A DNA stretch of 64,000 nucleotides from Diorhabda sublineata. Its lineage: Eukaryota > Arthropoda > Insecta > Coleoptera > Chrysomelidae. Positions within the stretch are counted from its first letter, which is position 1. Every line of letters starts with the position of its first letter. The notes beneath the pieces are model-generated. The model was not told where the DNA came from and ran no database searches. It saw nothing but the letters and a program-made list of their open reading frames with translations. The translations under genes were made by a program, and so were the position numbers. The stretch covers positions 2,356,001 to 2,420,000 of the forward strand of contig NC_079482.1 of NCBI RefSeq assembly GCF_026230105.1. Direction: 5' to 3'. This document shows, piece by piece, positions 24,733-36,600 of this stretch.

Positions 24733-25679
24733 ATGAGTGCAGATACCATAGAAAACTTTTATGGAGTATATTTATTATACTGTTTGAATATTAAGTACAA
24801 AGGTAGGACTTACATAGGGTATACAGTAGATCCCAATCGTAGGATTAAGCAACACAATAAGGGAAAACAATTTGGAGGCGCATGGAAAACTAGTAATAAA
24901 GGACCATGGTATAATCTATTATATTTTTTCGTATGAGTAATTAATTTTTTTTTCGTTAGGTCTATGGTATTAATAATACATGGATTTCCAAATGACATAT
25001 CAGCACTTCGGGTATCAGTTTTCACGTTATATTAATATATAAATTGTATTGAAATAGATTTTGTAGTTTGAATGGGCCTGGCAACATCCTCATGTATCTA
25101 GGAGGTTAAAACATGTAAGTAAAAAGAAAAAAACTGAAAAAACGTTTGACTTTTGTATAAGAGTTTTATCGGAAATGCTACAAGTGGGACCATGGTGTAG
25201 ACTACCACTTTGTATCCGATGGTTAAATCAAGATTTCATCACTGATTTCCCAGTAAGTGATTTAAACTATAATTTATATGTATACAAATATACAGATTTC
25301 CATTTAGGTGTGTTCATTACCTCCACTTCATATGCCGATATGTAATGGTTCAGTAGTGAGTAAAAAAGTGACAAAACCAACTTTAACTGATAATAAATCA
25401 AATATTATCCAAACCTGTGATGTGTGTGGCGAAAAAATTATTACGCAAGCAATTAAATGTGTTAATTACAACTGTGATCTAACAGCTCATTTACTTTGTT
25501 TATCTAACAGTTTTTTAAAGCCCGGAGAATACATTCCTATTGAAGGACGATGTCTGAAATGTGAGAATATTTATTTATGGGGTGATTATGTACGAAAATA
25601 CAAGGGATGTTACAATAATATGAATCTAAGTATCAGTATTCAGGATGCTAATGAATTATACATGTCAGACTCAGAATGA
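24733..25679 (+). CDS. SLX1: SLX1 structure-specific endonuclease subunit (4 exons)
   Basis: GIY-YIG nuclease that, with SLX4/MUS312, cuts branched DNA such as Holliday junctions and flaps. Exons 24733-24908, 24960-25011, 25067-25252, 25308-25679 join in phase, giving 261 residues (human ~275). The N-terminal GIY-YIG domain shows YGVYLLYCLN, TYIGYTVDPNRRIKQHN (active-site Tyr and Arg) and GAWKT. MVLIIHGFPNDISALRFEWAWQHP contains the metal-binding Glu. The C-terminal SLX1-type RING/PHD-like finger shows CDVC, KCVNYNC, AHLLCL and GRCLKC. Introns are 51-55 bases. It follows TMEM222 on the same strand. Confidence 0.95.
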
Positions 25680-25706
25680 TTGTATTATTTCTGCACATAT
25701 TTTATT

Positions 25707-25712
25707 AATAAA
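25707..25712 (+). terminator. Polyadenylation signal of SLX1
   Basis: AATAAA only 28 bases after the SLX1 stop codon, implying a very short 3' UTR. Confidence 0.55.
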
Positions 25713-28700
25713 TAATTTTTATATCTATCAAAGTTTTCATTTAAAAAACCAGATTTAGTATTACCCTTTATTTCAAATGATTATGTTAAAGGTGTTGGGA
25801 TCAAACTATTGTAGATTGTTTTGGTTTTATAGCGCGTATACTTAGAAGATATTTCATACAAGACACTACATCGCATTGAACTGCTTCCAAAATTTAGTAA
25901 AATCCTCCAAAAGGAGGCTATTTTTGGGGGGTTTTGTGTCCCACTTCCAAAGGTGTTAGTATCACTTCTTGGGGTAGTTAGGTCTTGATGAAATGAATCT
26001 GCAGTTGTCCTTCGAGAAGCCTAGTGTGATATCATAAGATCCGCCACCAATTTAATATAGTTTCTGGTCATCAAGAGAAGTTCCTCAGATGATATGGATT
26101 GTCATATGCTTAGCGACTCCATCTGATTCTTTAGCTATCCGTTTAGTTTTTTATTGATGTGGCATCTCACGAGGCTACAGTAGGGTTTGGATGCCAGTCT
26201 GGGGGCTTCTTTGTTTGTACAGTTTTTGATCACCAAACAAGCGATGGGTTTGAAAGTGTTTGGTATAACCACTACACCATCTTAAGCTTTAGTCCCCATG
26301 TGTATATGATATTTCCAAGCAAGAGTTGTTTTAATGGGGTTGCTGTTTATCAACCCAATTTTAACTTATGTTTAGTATTGTTTGCATCCGGGGGAAGATT
26401 GTGCATCAAACTATAATGTTTCAAGAGATTAGTTTCGAATCTGAAATTCTAAAAACCGTATTTACGACTAAATCATCATTAAAATTTGTGTATTTGGAAC
26501 AAGGATAATTAAAAACAGACAATAAATAAATAAAACAAATTTTTATTAGAGATATTAGTATTATTAATAAAAATAAACAAAAAGGTTTTATAAACGTTAT
26601 CAACAATTAACAGATTGAACTACTAAGTATATATATAATAAGTTGAATAAACTATCACCATATAATTAAAAAAAAAAACTTACTCGGGAATTCGAGAACG
26701 TAAAATTTGCAAATTTTGCATTAAAAAGCTGGAAAACTTTAAAGACCAATTTAATATATGTTTTCAATATTCTTATGCTTCCTTTTAAAAGAATTATTGA
26801 ATTCTTAATTGTTAAATACACTTATCTCTTAAGAGTTATATCTAAAATTGTATATATATATATATATCGGAAGTAACGCGATTTCCAGCCTTTTAAGCTG
26901 TTAAAAATTATCATATCAACACTTTGACTAAAACTTTACACTCATAACCTTTTTTCATTATCCTAGAAAACTTTAAACAATAAATTTGGTTTTTTATTTA
27001 TACACAAATGTTTTAATATCCACTTCTCAATATCTATTATTTATTTACTAGAATAGAGGTTAGTTACTCTTCTTTTTTAATTAAACTCGATACCTATGAT
27101 CACGTTTTTAAACGACACAACCAGTCGTCTTATTGTATTGGATTTACATTAAAATTATTATTAGTAGCATTTTATTTAAATTTTTTTACCAATATATAAG
27201 CGCTCGAAATTCAATTCATTTGAAATAAAATATTTGTTCACCACGACAATATAGCCGACGTTTCAATTCACTTTACTTGAATCACCTATTGAATTTAAGT
27301 TGGCAATACTGATTCGATGACAGCTAGTTTTCTTGACATATGATAAATTTGTTAAAATTGTAAACAGTGCTCAGTTTCTAATAAGAATTCAAAAAGGATG
27401 CTATTTAACGTATAACCATAAAAGAACATGTTTATTAGTTTATTTACTATTAGTTTGTGGCTATTTTCATATTTATAGCTTTATTAAAGGCTGTGTCGTT
27501 ACTAAATCTAGTAACTTTTTAGTGCTGTTATTCTAGTTTCGTGAAATTCACCTTCTGCATGGATATGGAGGGGAAAATAAGCTTAGACATTATGAGGCAG
27601 GTGTCTCAAAATGATTATATTTTCACAAAAATTATGTTAAAATAGGCCTCAAGAGCTAGATATAAATTCATTGCTGATATGATTGAATTTTGGAATACTA
27701 CATTTGATATGCTCAAAACATTTGTATATAGATAAAAATCCACTAAAATTAATAGAAAAAAAAACAAGAGTAAATAATTTTTTCTTCGTAGATTACACGA
27801 TCGTACAAAATACATAATTGTCTTTTTTCTTATTTATAAATCATTTAAAGCATTTTTTTGGGCATGCGCCAAGTCGTTATTTTAATACCCGCCATAAAAT
27901 TTACAATTTGTCAACTCGTGATCGTGGTTGTCATGAAGATTAGATAACTAATGATGTGCAATTATGCATTATGCAGCCATACTTTTACTGAGCAGCATCA
28001 AAGAATTCCGCCACTTTTTTTGTAATACTACTAATGTCATTTTAACTTGTGAGTTGTATCATGTACTGGGACTACCTTTTCGTTTACCTGAAATAACTCC
28101 GTTCCGAGTTGGCGCATCTTTATCTTAACGGATTAAAAATCGTCACAAGTTGTAGGGCATCCATTTGTTTTTAAGTACAAGATGTAAAAAAACTAAGTTT
28201 TATCTAAATTATTCTAACTAAACTGTATGGACAACAATATAATACTAATTCAAAGTTGATTCAAAGGATAACTCAGGATAACAATGAATTTGTTTCCAAT
28301 TTCCGCTTACCCAAGACCCAACTGACGCGTCTAAGTTAGCACAAAGTGTTAAGACATCAAGCATTATTTATAAATGAAACAAAATTCCAAAAATTTGTTC
28401 AAAACTAGTCGAGATTAAGCCTGGAAAAGATGTACTAGAAACTTTCCAAAATAAAAATCAATCAATTATGGTACAGATAGTGGCATTCTTAAAATTTTGC
28501 TCTGTGGGAGAAGTCTACGGAACCTCCGGGGTATAGAATACCCTCCAATGTAGTAGAAGGTCCATTTTTATAAAAGATGGTTGTCACTTGCAAGATATAA
28601 ATTATTTGATTTTTGGAAAATGGCACAGAAAATCTGAATTATATAATTATTTCAAGTTTAAATAAGGGGGTATTAAAGTTGATGAAACAATAAAATGTTT

Positions 28701-30900
28701 CGCTTTGAAGAAAAACACTAAAACGACTCTTAGGAAATAATAAACTAACATAGAGTAGTAGGATAAATTTTTTATTTCGTTACTTCCAATTCCATACTAT
28801 TGTTATTCCTTCATGTTTTAATGTAAATAATTGTTGAACATAATTTTAAATTCCCTAAAAAGACACCTCCACAACCACCCTGGCTCATTGAACATGAATC
28901 CGGCATTGCAATCAATATTTTAATCGGGTTGAATAAAAATTTTGTACACTGAGAATGTAAAATTTTCAAAACAAGATTTGGTTACCACAAGAAATATTTG
29001 TTATAATCATGAAACTATGTTCAAAAAACGTATAATTGACATATTTTGTTATATACGATTCATCCTTTGGCCCAACTGCACTTCTTATACATTTCGAAAA
29101 TAAAATATAAGTTTTATTGTCATATGAACAGCCTTAAAATTCTAATACTCACCACGAATAAATATATTACATCTATAATTGTGAATTATTGTCATATTAT
29201 GTAATTTGTGCATATTAGACTATTATAATGCAAATATTAAGACCTATATTTATATATATGTGAAGATTCAATTGAATTTTATTGTCGTTTACTCACCAAT
29301 AATTGTTTACTTATACAATTCTATAATAATAACAACAACCCAAGAAAAAGAATAGCTTGAAATAGAAAGATATCTTTGAAGTTGTAGATTTGTAAATTAA
29401 AACGAATATAAACGTGAAAATTTTCAATACTCGTTTTAGGTTAGGCGCAAGTACATTATGTTAAATTTTTTAAAAAAATATATAGAATGTTCATAGAAAA
29501 AAATATAGAACCTTGAAAATGCTGAATATCCACACTACAAATTATAAAAATACACTTTTTTCATCACTAAAACTCATTTTAATTATTAAGACCACTGTTT
29601 CTGATTTTATGACAGAAAGACATGTTTTACATCGTTGCCACGCTGTAATATTTCTCCAGTTTTCGACAAAAAATGTCGTATATACTAATCAACTGATATG
29701 GAACAAGACTAAAAATTTCAATTAGAATAATAATTATCTACTAATAGATAAATTTTATTATTCATTTATATTCGATGATAAAAAATATCTATACAATACA
29801 AACGATAGATACAATCAATTTACCGTTATTGAGAATAATAAATCTGGCAACCTTGAAGATGGATGTCATTACTGCCAACGTTTACAATGTAATTGTCTCT
29901 TATACATTAATATTGATTTCGTTTACACTTTTATTATTAAGATTTTGTTCTGTGGTCATAATTGTCACTAAGAATGTTTGTATTGCAAACAATACAAAAT
30001 ATTCAGTACACAGCTTGTGAAATAGATGACGCCACTTATTGAATGTTGAATATTTATATGAAATTCGAAAAAATATATGGAAAATTCAACATCTTCGTTA
30101 GAATTAAAAAGAATTCAGTTATTATTGTCGAAATTACATGTATATTCACGTATTCCTTAAGATTACATTTGTTGTATAAAACGTCTGTTTAACCTAATTA
30201 TTGTCATATGTTACAGAAGAAAGCACATTTCACTCACAATATTAAAAATATTTGACAAAATTAGTTGAAACACAAAAAAAATTATTGTACATTGTGCATA
30301 ATAAAAATTACTGGTGTTATTCTCTCGATTTTGATGAAATAACTTGCTTTGAAGGTATTTTTTTCCAAAATCAATATTTTTGGAGATATTTAGTGGAATT
30401 GTTATAACTTTGAGGGATTATATTCTCTAATCAAGCTTTGGCAGCAAAATCGGTGTTAATCTCTTTGGAATTTCATTCAAAAATAGATCTTGAATTAGTT
30501 TAATCTGTTTACACGTTAAAATTTAGAGCAAACTCACATCTTAACATACAATATGGTAAATTAAGTAATAAAATATGTATTTCAACTACTTTTGTATAGA
30601 AGATAATGTTGTTGATAAAACGTATCTGAACGAAAGGGCAAGACCATAATAATTATTTTTTCATATATTTTGATACTGTATTATGAATTATTTCCATGGA
30701 AGACCAATGGATACAAAAAAGTTTATTCATTAATTGTTTTATAATATTAGATTGCACTTTTATTAGAAATTTGAGGTTATAATTTGGAGTATGTCTTACT
30801 AATTACTAAATATAATACTAGAAATTGAATAGAAAAAAAATAAGACTTCGTTTCAATAATAATTAGAATCGCTACTTGAAATATAGTAGAAGAAAACGTT
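25713..30900. other. Gene-free AT-rich region
   Basis: No gene is recognised in about 5.2 kb. An 85-codon plus-strand frame at 26159-26416 has no familiar motif and no neighbours. A (TA)n run lies at about 26850-26868. The segment near 29635 (TTGCCACGCTGTAATATTTC) is a diverged copy of one near 34558, so dispersed repeats are present. The remainder shows nothing I can name. Confidence 0.5.
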
Positions 30901-30907
30901 TAACCAG

Positions 30908-33180
30908 TGTTGCCATATGTAATTTTAAGAAGTCCGTACAGCTTTAAAGAAAAATCCGTAAAACCAGATAAATCAAAACTACAATGTACATAATTAACTG
31001 CTCGAAGGTTTATTCTTGATATTTGTAAGTACCTATAAAGTCAACTACCACGTTTTTTAAAAAAAATTACGTAGAAAACCAGATAGGTTAGAGGTAATTT
31101 CATATTAAATATCACAAAAAAAATATCACGAACACAGAATGTTAAATCCTGAACATGTTTCAAGCTATTATTTCTCGCACGCTCGAGTCAGTTCGGGAAT
31201 AGTCGGCATCTGTCAGAAATTAATTAAACCTCTTTAAATTAAAACGAATAATCAATGTTGCCATATGTAAATTTAGAAATTCCGTACTACTTTATTGAAA
31301 AAAAATCGTATACCAGTTGAAACTTTCAGGCTAAACTAATTCCTTACGTTTTTGAAATTTTTTTATATCTGAATTTTCATATAAACTATTTCAGATCATA
31401 AATGTCACATACATTGTTTCGTAGATTCATATACAAAATATGAATACTGTAGATATACGGAATAATCGATAGAGTGGGCAACACTGCGTGTGTAAAGAGT
31501 ATCAGACGCACTCGTGTCGGTTCGGAAATAGTCGGCATCTGTCAGAAATTAATTAAACCTCTTTACATTAAAACTAATAATCAATGTTGCCATATGTAAA
31601 TTTAGAAATTCCGTACTGCTTTATTGAAAAAAATCGTATACCAGTTGAAACTTTCAGGCTAAACAATTCCTTACGTTTTTGAAATTTTTTTATATCTGAA
31701 TTTTCATATAAACTATTTCAGATCATAAATGTCACATACATTGTTTCGTAGATTCATATACAAAATATGAATACTGTAGATATACGGAATAATCGATAGA
31801 GTGGGCAACACTGCGTGTGTAATGAGTATCAGACGCACTCGAGTCAGTTCGGGAATAGTCGGCATCTGTCAGAAATTAATTAAACCTCTTTAAATTAAAA
31901 CGAATAATCAATGTTGCCATATGTAAATTTAGAAATTCCGTACTACTTTATTGAAAAAAAATCGTATACCAGTTGAAACTTTCCGGCTAAACTAATTCCT
32001 TACGTTTTTGAAATTTTTTTATATCTGAATTTTCATATAAACTATTTCAGATCATAAATGTCACATACATTGTTTCGTAGATTCATATACAAAATATGAA
32101 TACTGTAGATATACGGAATAATCGATAGAGTGGGCAACACTGCGTGTGTAATGAGTATCAGACGCACTCGTGTCGGTTCGGAAATAGTCGGCATCTGTCA
32201 GAAATTAATTAAACCTCTTTATATTAAAACTAATAATCAATGTTGCCATATGTAAATTTAGAAATTCCGTACTGCTTTATTGAAAAAAATCGTATACCAG
32301 TTGAAACTTTCAGGCTAAACTAATTCCTTACGTTTTTGAAATTTTTTTATATCTGAATTTTCATATAAACTATTTCAGATCATAAATGTCACATACATTG
32401 TTTCGTAGATTCATATACAAAATATGAATACTGTAGATATACGGAATAATCGATAGAGTGGGCAACACTGCGTGTGTAATGAGTATCAGACGCACTCGAG
32501 TCAGTTCGGGAATAGTCGGCATCTGTCAGAAATTAATTAAACCTCTTTAAATTAAAACGAATAATCAATGTTGCCATATGTAAATTTAGAAATTCCGTAC
32601 TACTTTATTGAAAAAAAATCGTATACCAGTTGAAACTTTCCGGCTAAACTAATTCCTTACGTTTTTGAAATTTTTTTATATCTGAATTTTCATATAAACT
32701 ATTTCAGATCATAAATATCACATACATTCTTTCGTAGATTCATATACAAAATATGAATACTGTAGATATACGGAATAATCGATAGAGTGGGCAACACTGC
32801 GTGTGTAATGAGTATCAGACGCACTCGTGTCGGTTCGGAAATAGTCGGCATCTGTCAGAAATTAATTAAACCTCTTTATATTAAAACTAATAATCAATGT
32901 TGCCATATGTAAATTTAGAAATTCGTACTGCTTTATTGAAAAAAAATCGTATACCAGTTGAAACTTTCAGGCTAAAATAATTCCTTACGTTTTTGAAATT
33001 TTTTTATATCTGAATTTTTATATAATCTATTTTGGATCACAAATGTCACATACATTATTTCGTAGATTCATATACAAAATATGAATACTGTAGATATACG
33101 GAATAATCGATAGAGTGGGCAACACTGCGTGTGTAATAATGGGTATCAGACGCACTCGTGTTGGTTCGGGAATAGTCGTC
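30908..33180. repeat. ~328-bp satellite in alternating A/B dimers
   Basis: GCATCTGTCAGAAATTAATT recurs at 31206, 31535, 31862, 32191, 32519 and 32848 (steps 327-329). Monomers alternate strictly: type A has CTCGAGTCAGTTCGGGAAT and AAACGAATAATC; type B has CTCGTGTCGGTTCGGAAAT and AAACTAATAATC. The repeat is therefore a ~657-bp dimer, three copies, with diverged edge monomers at each end. It lies between SLX1 and the 3' end of the Skeletor-like gene. Confidence 0.92.
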
Positions 33181-33482
33181 ATATTTTCATAATTAACATA
33201 AAAAATAATTTATTAAAAGTAATGTGTTATGTGTCTTGCACTTTCGTATAAATGACATGCGTTATTTTATCCTTATCAATAATTACTTTAAAACATTTAA
33301 TTGATATGAAGTAGGACTTACCCAATATCGAAAATATATTCATTTACTAAAGCACATTATTTTTTTAATTAGTCTTCGACAAAAACGCTGTTAGTAATTG
33401 AATATTATCTAGTAATTTTCATGGATAGTATATAAATTTTTAAAAACTTTCAGTCAATACTTAAAAATAACGCGACTCTTCG
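33181..33482 (-). other. Probable 3' UTR of the Skeletor-like gene
   Basis: AT-rich sequence between the stop codon (33483) and the satellite. A minus-strand AATAAA lies at 33215-33210, about 270 bases past the stop. Placement is by motif only. Confidence 0.4.
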
Positions 33483-33650
33483 TTACAGATAAAAAAATAT
33501 AATCTTAAATATCGTCGTTGACAGTAGTAACGAAGATAGAATAAGTGCGGTTGGATTCAACAGTGAATTGCTAATTTCACTATTTATTTGGGAGATGTAA
33601 CCAGGTTCCACGATGTGTATCTTCCAACCAAGGTTGGTGTGCGTATAACA
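33483..33650 (-). CDS. Skeletor-like last exon with hydrophobic tail
   Basis: Acceptor CATTTTAG, then CYTHTNLGWKIHIVEPGY in frame and a 55-residue exon ending in a stop at 33483. The last ~24 residues (ALILSSLLLSTTIFKIIFFY and flanks) are hydrophobic and preceded by Ser/Asn-rich sequence. This looks like a GPI-attachment signal or a C-terminal membrane anchor. The CYTH..LGWKI match makes the exon assignment firm. Confidence 0.8.
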   Translation of the reverse strand, partial: CYTHTNLGWKIHIVEPGYISQINSEISNSLLNPTALILSSLLLSTTIFKIIFFYL

Positions 33651-36600
33651 CTAAAATGTATAATTATTTCAATTGAATATAACCTAATAATGAAATTATT
33701 AAATATGGCGAGTGGTCGAATCTACAAGACAAGATCCTAGACAGCCACGGTCACGGAATATAATTAAAACGCAACGTTGCCGGTTCTAAATTAAAATCAG
33801 TGGTATAGATTATCAATATGGGTTTTGAGTTTTTTTTTAATTTTCTTTGAGTTGGACTGGAAAATAATAGAATTTTCATAAGGTTATTACAAAAAAATCA
33901 TCCAAAGTATGAAAGTGCCTTAATAAAGGGAGAAATAAGAACTCAATTTTGATTTGAAAGCACACAAGGTTGAAATTTACTTTTATTATGTGTCTCTTTT
34001 CTATATGAAGCTAAAAGCAGTATAAAAATTGAAAATTAAGTTTCTTACAGAGGTCAAAACAAAAAATCGGGTTTTTTAAGAATTTTTTAATTTTTTTTGG
34101 GAAAAACAGATTGCTCGGAAAATTTTTTGCACTTAGTTTGTACGTAAGATCGAAATAAATCGTTTTGAGAAAAAAAAAATAACCTAACCTAAACTCATGG
34201 CGGGCTCGGGTCCTGAAGGAGTGCGTATTAAAGTGGGGATGATGTTAAATTACAATTTTGTGAACCGTTTTCCTCTTAAAACTATTTTATTGTAGATTTG
34301 TGAATAAAAAGTGAAATATTTAAAGAAAAAATCTTTTTCCAAATAGTAGAAAGTTTCACCTTTGATAATATTAAAAATAAACAACACGTATCACAAAGCT
34401 CGGTTTTAGATAAATAAACGATTCTGAGAATACTACAACTTCCTTAATTCGAGCCAATTTGGCAACATTGCGAGTCTAATTCGTTGTCAAACAAATTATG
34501 ACCGTCGTTGTTTAGAGTTATCTAAGATAATTTGCAGACATTAACAGATGCTCAACATCGTTGCCACGTTGTAATTTTTTTCTAGTTTTAGGCAAAAAAA
34601 TTATATCGTATTCACAGTTATCAAAAACATAAAAATCGACAGGTTAATGATTATTTAGTGGCAAAATGTAAATATAAAAATAAAAATTTCCGGTTTTAAT
34701 GAAAATAAATCTGACAACTTCGAAAACGAATGACACATAACTATAACTGCAAATGTTATTTTTCCTGATTTACAAACAATTATTTTATCAATTCAAATAA
34801 AATTATATACAAGTAGATTCGGTAAACAAAACAGTACATTCAATAAAATGGCAAAGATGCAAAGAAAGTCAGCTGGCAAAAAAAAAAAAACGAAATACCA
34901 TCACTTATTTATCTGTCCGAACCGGAAATATCGGCAGATTTTCTACGGAATGAGAAACAATTATTTCTTCTACTGACAACTAGAGGGCGTTGATGAATTA
35001 TTTCAGCGAACTTTAAGTACAATGTAACAAAAACAAATTTAACTGACAAAGACCGAAATAGCATCTCTTATTAACCATTTATAACCGAAAACATCGGCAG
35101 ATTTCTTGAGAAGTGAGAAATAATTACTTTTTCTACTGGCAACTAGAGGTCGTTCTTTTATAAACGTTATAAAATAGTTACCTTCCGAAACTAGAGAGAT
35201 TGGTAAGTTTATATAGAGAAATTACTTATTCTATTGATAACTAGATGGCGTTTTAAAAGAAATTTCAAATGTAATTTTGATAGTATTGAATCCTGTAAGT
35301 TTTAGAAGAATGAATGTTTGAATTTCAGCGTAAAAAGAGATTGAACTAATATATTTAAAATAATAGGAACGATATAATGAAAATAAACGTACCTGGTAAT
35401 AAAGCAGATCTGGAGCATCCGACGGAACAGTCCAATTCAAATACGCCGGTTCGCCTTGATCACATTCCAACCTCAAAGTTTTGATAAATTCATCGAACGT
35501 TTCCGATTCCGCGGATCTATCGACGCTCTTGTGGGTCCATTCGCAATACCTTCCGGCCAAACTCGGGTACGGATAATCTTCTTCGTTGTATTCTATTCCG
35601 GCGAAAACTTTTTGTTTCCTTTGATCTTCGCGCGACTTCTGACCGAATCCACCTTCCTTCGAATCCGTTATATAGAAAGGATGATACCTTGCCGGATTGG
35701 TACTGTCGTCGCCGCCTTCCACAACGAACGTATACGTCTGACCGCGTTCCAAAGTGATCTCCGGAATTAGAAGATCGTTGAGGTACCACGCTATGCCCCA
35801 AGATGGCTGTCCCGTGATTGCGGTGTATCCTCTTTTACCGCCGGCCGGACCTAACCTTGCATTAAATATGGTTTCTCCTGGAAAACAAATTATTCAGTTG
35901 ATTTAGTACTTCAATACATCTGAAACAGCTGCACGAAATTGTTCATTCGATTGTAAATATCTCGAGTCTCGTCCAAGGAGCCAAATTGTAAGCTTCGCCC
36001 TAAGAATCGATTCACCGATTCGGCGACTTGATGAATAATCGATTTATCGATTGATTTATAACCATATACGATTCACGTACCTATAGTTTAATCGAATAAT
36101 CGTTCAATCAATTAAAATTATTCGATTAATCGACTGATTTATTCATTTATCGATTAATAAAATCGTTTTGTCGATCTAATTCATTTTTCAATCGATGAAA
36201 TAATCGTTTTGTCGGTCGATATATGAATGAATCACTCGAGTTATCGATTAATAATTATATCGACAAAACGATGCTGCCATTAATCGATTAATGGTATAAA
36301 CGTTTTGTCGATTCCTCGATTAATCGATTGATTCATTCATTAATGAAAGAATCGCTTGAATTGATTCATAGTTTTTTCGATTGAAGAATCGATCGATTGA
36401 TTAATCGATTAATTGAATAATCGTTTCATCGATTAATGGAATTATTGATAGATCGATTCATATTTTCATTAAATGATGTATTAAGATATGGATCGATCGA
36501 TTCTTAGAATAATCGAATCACGTTTTTATTAATCGATTAATGAAATAATCGGTTATCATGGATTAAGAGATTAATCAATTCATTGAATAATCGATGAATT

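Noticed and set aside
26159..26416. 85-codon plus-strand open frame in the gene-free region
   Set aside because: No recognisable motif, no splice partners and ordinary AT-rich surroundings; likely chance or unassigned repeat.
29775..30020. 81-codon hydrophobic frame (TLILISFTLLLLRFC)
   Set aside because: Hydrophobicity follows from TTA/ATT-rich DNA; no homology or gene context.
35456..35770. Plus-strand 104-codon frame
   Set aside because: Antisense shadow of the Skeletor-like exon 35877-35393, which has clear family motifs and splice sites.
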